A DNA stretch of 64,000 nt from assembly GCA_027382625.1 (NCBI GenBank), contig JAJKFJ010021811.1:124001-188000 (forward strand). The letters are read 5' to 3'. This stretch comes from Tetmemena sp. SeJ-2015 (Eukaryota; Ciliophora; Spirotrichea; Sporadotrichida; Oxytrichidae). This document shows, piece by piece, positions 59,263 to 64,000 of the stretch (its first letter is position 1; the number at the start of each line of letters is the position of its first letter). The translations under genes and the position numbers were made by a program. The notes under the pieces were generated by a model that worked only from the letters and a program-made list of their open reading frames with translations, did no database searches and was not told the DNA's origin.

Positions 59263-61439
59263 TCAAAATTTCTATTTAAAAAGTTTATCATAACTTTTAT
59301 TGGTTGAGTGCAAATGGCCGAAAAATTTCCTATACTCTCTCTCCCTGAAGTCTTCTATTCGCTCAGTCTTAATTTTATCTATCAAGCTCTTGTACTTTGT
59401 TTACCTCTCTTATCTGATTTAATCTCTCTCCCTTTTCAACTCCTCTTCATACTAATCTGCCTAGTTCATTTTAAAGCTCTTTTCCATCTACTCTCTTCGC
59501 TCTTTTCTGTCCCACTCTCTTGGTTACAAAATATTGCAGACGATTGCCTTTTCAAGTACCTGCCCTTTAATTTTTGCTATCTAGCTATTTTAAGTTTTAA
59601 AAAAATTAAAGTTAATAGTTGATTCAATATAAATCAGCTCTTGAGTCTGCTTCTCTAACGCTTTTCGAGAGTCGAGTCTCTGTTGCTTTCTATCTGCTTA
59701 ATTATTGAAAGTTAAGATTATCTGAAAGGTATAGAACTCTTGAGAGCTGTTGTGAAAGGACTTTGAGTACGGGGATAAAAGAAGTTAGACCTTTTGTTCG
59801 ACAGAGTGCTTTCATTGAAACTGCCTTGTTCTAGAGCCATTCTTTGATCTTATACTTTTATTATAGAAGACTCAGGCTATTGCTTGGTAAAGAATGAGGT
59901 ATTTGTGTAATTTTAAATCCTATCAAAACCTCCGAAATCTTTTGGACTCTACTAAGCTGTGCTTGGATAATTGAAACCTTGCCCTTAGATTCGATTTCCC
60001 ATCATAGAGTTTTCTTGCTTGCTTCTTATTAAAGCATTTCTATCTTTATGTAAAAATCTATAAATTTTAATCGTTAAACCTCTCTGGTGATGTCTAAACT
60101 GATTAAGGGTAGAATCGAATTCCTGCTAAGTTTTAATTTCTCAACTGAGATCCTTTTTCTTATCTTATGCTGGTATTTAGCTCATTCTTGATATTCAGCT
60201 TTGAGTTGACCCTTATCTTAAACTGAGTTTAGCTCTTTTGCTCTCTGTCGAAGCTATGCTTTGCAGCTCTGGCTGATTACTTGAAATAGTTCTGTTGAAG
60301 GAAGGGATCCATCATTTTTATTTATTGTTAACTATCTGTGTCTTCTTTAATCTTTTAATTAATTTACTACTTCTTTTGTAAAGTAATAGCGATGTTATTA
60401 GTATTTCTCTAATCATTTGGAGTCTAATGTCTATAATTGAACTTTTTAACTTGATAGCCTTACGATTCTTACTCATTTATTAAAATGAAGAAAGTAAGAG
60501 TCTATAATGTAAATAATAAATTTTGTTGCATAGTTAGATTCTACTAGGATTAATGCTACTTTTGAGGCGAAATATTTTAATTGCTTTGTAAGTTAAGATC
60601 AAAGTCTTGTGATGTGCTCTTCTAATGAATCATGAGCGCCCTTGGATTTGAGACTTTCAATTCCATCTAAGAGGCCATTTTCTTGGCAGCCTTGGTGTAT
60701 CATCTTGATCGAAGAATGACTGGTTAAACATCTCGTTGAATTTTATGCTGCCTGAACTTTTCTTCTTCAGTATTTTTATTTTGTTAGGAGGGACTCTGGT
60801 GCTGTCCTTTTTTGGGTTGTCGTCCATTTTTCTAGGCAGCAATCTAAAAAGTTAAAAATAAAGATAGAGTTAGCAATCATAAAAATAATGAATGGCTACT
60901 TAACCTCAGGATTGCCATAAATTTTGTTATGAGAAGTTTCATACTGAGCTTATCTGCCAGAGTCTGTAGTTTGAATAAGCTACAAGCTTCTATCATTTTC
61001 GTCTCTAATGTAGATCTTCTTCGGGTACATCACTACCGTTTAAATCGCTCTTACCTTCGATGAAAAAAGTGAGAAAAAAATTAACAAACTAATTAAGAAT
61101 CTAGCTAGGTGATAGCTCTCTCTCCGCCTGAGAGTAAAGTACTATTTTCTTGTATAGAGCTCTATGTCAAATTTATTAAATTCAAGTTCACGTGAGGCTT
61201 GACTACTTTCCTCGGAGAGACTAGAGCTGATTGAGGCTTTCTAACTTTAGGAGTTTCTCCGAAAACTGGAGGAGCACTATCATCTGAGTTCTGAGAGACC
61301 TCAGTCGTCCTGCTTTTACTATTATTCTTTACTATTCTGGCCCCTGTTCTGCCGTTTTAGGAGGGTTTTGATTGTAGTGGTTCTAAAATTTAAGCGGAGA
61401 CTATCTTGAGGACTGTGAAGTTTTCTATCTCCACTGCAT
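59263..61439 (-). CDS. Unknown Gln/Lys-rich protein with introns
   Basis: A start at 61439 (MQWRQKTSQSSRQSPLKFQN) or a later one at 61030 (MYPKKIYIRDENDRSLQLIQ) is possible. A 22-nt GT-AG intron links the two parts if the first is used. A second intron (gttaagtagc...ctttttag, near 60849-60905) joins TSHNKIYGNPE to IAAQKNGRQPKK in frame. The frame is then open for about 1 kb apart from one TGA near 60700, which is removable by a 9-bp deletion at a GAT repeat, and a 4-bp AAGC tandem change near 60023. The end is a coiled coil (SLIDKIKTERIEDFREREY) and TGA at 59263-59265. No family is recognised. Confidence 0.5.
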
Positions 61440-61892
61440 TTTAAAACGAACTTTGGCTGCATGCTAACCATATATGTCTTATAAATTGCAGAAATTAAGT
61501 AAGTTTGTTATTTATAGAATTGATTCAAAGCATAAGCAGTATTTTTATAGCTTTGAGAAATGGAATGCAGAGGAGTGATGGACCTCTGAACTATTTTCTT
61601 CGCATCGGATCTAAAAATGAAGATTGATATAGAAAAACCTTTCAAATGCATTCTTACACTTTGTACTTGCCGACATTAAGAAGGAGATGCTCCTTAACTG
61701 TAATACTCATTTTTATCGAAATAAATTATTCAGCTGCTGCCTCCTTATTCTTTCAAAATATATAGAATCAGACTTAAAAACATCATACATAAAGATAATA
61801 GATTTTTAATTTCCTATCAAATTAGCTTCACATACAGAATAGGTTCAAGAGCAGAATAATTTTTAAGTTAATTTGAATTTGAAAAGAAAGAA
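61440..61892. other. AT-rich spacer between divergent genes
   Basis: No coding-like frame. It should contain two promoters. Runs such as TTTTTAAT are present but not diagnostic. Confidence 0.35.
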
Positions 61893-64000
61893 ATGGATCA
61901 ACAGTCGAAAATATTTATTGAGCCTTTTGTCAAGTAAAACGCGCTAGAAGATTACTTGATAGTAGATAAAGTCTTAGGCTACCAATAAGACGCTGATAAT
62001 GTTAAATACAGAGCTTACTTCAAGGGCAGGAGTGGCTAACTTATGACTATCAGCAAAGAAAGAGTCCTTATCAATGAAATAAATGTTAGGAGACTTAAAG
62101 CTTTCATCATTAACTTGATAAATAAAAGTTTATTTTAATTGAAGATTTATTAATGCAAATAAATTAATTTCTATTGGCTTAGGATCTGCAGGTGTTCAAG
62201 CTTTTCGATTTCTTGATTGAGTACGACCTTCTGAATTCAAGAACTATCTCAACGTATACAAAATTGAGGCAATTGTAGACTCTCTCACTTATTCGAAAAG
62301 TTCAGATTAAATGACTAAGAGTTATGCTATGACTAGCTACTTACAGAAACTCAGAGAAGAACTAACACCTCTTGAATATCATAAGTAGTCGGTCTAACTA
62401 CTTATTAAGATAGCTGATTAAGTTTAATTCATAAGTTTAGATTTTTGCAAATTTTAGTTGAGCAGTTTCACTTGCTCTCAAAGTGCCCCATCGTAGAACT
62501 TGATCTCTCTAACATTGAAATCATTGAAACAACTTCTAATCAGACCATAAGAACATTTTCTGAGAAAAGAATTCCTCATATATTAGGTGTAGAGTTTCGA
62601 TTCAAGGAATTCACTATAGATATAAGTAAGCTCATCGCTAGATAAATTCAAGATTTAAAACTGTTAAATATACTTCCACCTGAGTAAGAAAATACTCATC
62701 ATTATAATGATATATTATTTAAGAGTATCTATTTAACGCGACTGACTTTTACAATAGCATACAAGGGGATTCATGGAGCTTCGGACTTGCCCTTTATTAA
62801 ACAGTATTTGGAGTACCACTCATTTCACTAAGGCAACTTTATTTTTTATTTAACCATCTCAAAAGATAGATTAGTTAATAGACCTTATAGGAATCCCAAA
62901 AAACCACTAAGATATTTATTTAATAAGGTAAATATAAAATCTTTAAATTATATTCCATACTGTAATTCGGAAATGTTCAGAGGACTATTTTTGTCTAAGG
63001 AATCTACACCACAGAAAATATGCGAGGCTTTTGTTCGAAGTTTGGAGTATCCATAGATTATAAACTCTAAAGATATTTCTTCTAGTCTTTCATGGATCTT
63101 TCAAGAATGCATAAAGTGGAATCCATTCGTACGAATGACCATTCACATAATTTTTAAATTTAAACTTAGATTTTTAAGCTAAGATTAAATATTTTTTATA
63201 TTCACAATCTCTCTCAGACTCTAAGCTCAGTTCTAAATAAAATGGAAACTCTGCCAGAAAGTTAAAATACTATTTTAACTGCTAATTTTTAGTTACACTC
63301 ATCATTTGAACTACGATTCAGGAGTAAACTCCCTGAAAGCAACTCAAATTCTTTAGAATAAACTAAACACAGCTTCTCATTATTCTGGTCTGAATCATTC
63401 TTAGAATCTCTTAAGTACCCGCCCCACTTATAACGATGATCCACTTAAATTTCTTCACACCCCTTTCACTGAATTCAGGGATACAAATAATCTTAGCCTG
63501 AGTAAAGCAATAGCAATAAGCAAATTCTCAAGCAGAAAGCAGGGGAGTCTTTAATGCTTAACATGCGTACGGTGGAGACCTAATAGAAACGGAGCTAGAT
63601 TTTTCCCTTACTCACAAAATGTCGACCACTCACCAATTCTCTTCTGTGAAGTTGCCTTACGGCTCTTTAGCATCCTCACTTTAGAAGCCTTCAAGGGAAA
63701 GACTTGAGTACTAGATGCTCAATAGTACTCTGAAAAATCAAACCGCCACTCAAAAGTAAAGCTATACTGAACTTGACTAAATGAATCCACAAATACACTA
63801 TGCAACTCAAGAGAATGAAAGCGTAGAGCGCTTATTTGAAAGGTAGAAAGAGAATATCTCTAATTACTAGAGAATCAAGCAGTAATACTCTGAATACTCG
63901 AGAGCATTTCACAGTCAGTAAGATAGTCGGAGAAGGGCCAGCAAGAGCAGAGAGAGGAATTGCCAAAGGATTTATACGATACTTAGTGAAGGAGCGAGTG
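61893..64000 (+). CDS. Unknown protein, weakly kinase-like, cut by window end
   Basis: Starts MDQQSKIFIEPFVKQNALED at 61893, followed by YLIVDKVLGYQQDADNVKY, a strand-loop order like the start of a kinase N-lobe but without a clear glycine loop. An AT-rich gap (about 62130-62180) and one frame change follow. From 62445 the frame is open without TGA to about 63380 and includes LSWIFQECIKWNPFVRMTI, which resembles the C-lobe end of kinases. No HRD or DFG motif was found, so this is at best a pseudokinase. The tail from 63290 is Ser/Asn-rich (ASHYSGLNHSQNLLSTR) and continues to the window edge with one more frame change near 63555. An ATG at 63242 could instead start a separate gene. Confidence 0.4.

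Noticed and set aside
59308..59622. Plus-strand ORF of 104 codons rich in Leu and Phe that looks like a membrane protein
   Set aside because: The opposite strand reads as a charged coiled coil continuous with the gene at 59263-61439. The Leu/Phe-rich frame is its complement.
1..64000. Interpretation as a bacterial or fungal sequence full of pseudogenes
   Set aside because: Under TGA-only stops the genes are intact and clearly eukaryotic (SPT16, PSF3, cytochrome c with introns, RPS13). The scrambled RPS13 with pointers has no parallel outside ciliates.

Overview
The window reads as germline (micronuclear) DNA of a spirotrich ciliate, most likely a hypotrich such as Oxytricha, Stylonychia or a relative. 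Two observations support this. First, TAA and TAG occur freely inside every recognisable gene at glutamine positions and TGA is the only stop, so most genes look shattered under the standard code. Second, the ribosomal protein S13 gene is scrambled: its eight coding pieces lie in two blocks (2-4-6-8, then 1-3-5-7), and consecutive pieces share exact 7-12 bp repeats ('pointers'). Joined in order they give a full 151-residue RPS13. Such gene architecture is known from hypotrich micronuclei. No finished macronuclear sequence was available, so species and macronuclear structure are inferred.

Layout. 0.2-4 kb: a broken leucine-rich-repeat gene (+) and an unknown gene (-). 4.2-5.0 kb: GINS subunit PSF3 (-). 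5.2-10.8 kb: a large P-loop/coiled-coil gene (+). 10.9-13.3 kb: a short unknown gene and a kelch-repeat gene (+). 13.3-18.6 kb: an unknown gene (-), a small twin-cysteine (CHCH-like) gene (+) and an IQ-motif-like gene (+). 18.8-29.5 kb: a coiled-coil gene (-), a secreted DsbA-like thioredoxin-fold gene (+), and two unknown Ser/Gln-rich genes. 29.9-33.4 kb: FACT subunit SPT16 (+). 33.5-37.5 kb: a PG-rich (SHIPPO/STPG-like) gene (-) and an unknown gene (+). 38.0-41.4 kb: lysosomal acid lipase (-) and enolase (+). 41.5-42.6 kb: scrambled RPS13. 43.0-50.1 kb: cytochrome c (+), a tetraspanin-like gene (-), an S1/P1 nuclease (+), a coiled-coil gene (+) and a pepsin-like aspartic protease (+). 50.5-64 kb: several long unknown genes and a last gene cut by the window edge.

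Many genes have sudden frame changes. In at least a dozen cases the frame is restored exactly by removing DNA between two short direct repeats and keeping one copy, which is the signature of internal eliminated sequences (IESs). Candidate IESs range from a few bp to about 300 bp. Separate GT-AG introns (about 22-190 nt) also occur, for example in cytochrome c, SPT16 and the tetraspanin. The genes are unrelated housekeeping, secretory and cytoskeletal functions on both strands, as expected if each becomes its own small macronuclear chromosome. I saw no rRNA, no convincing tRNA, no CRISPR array and no transposon ORF.
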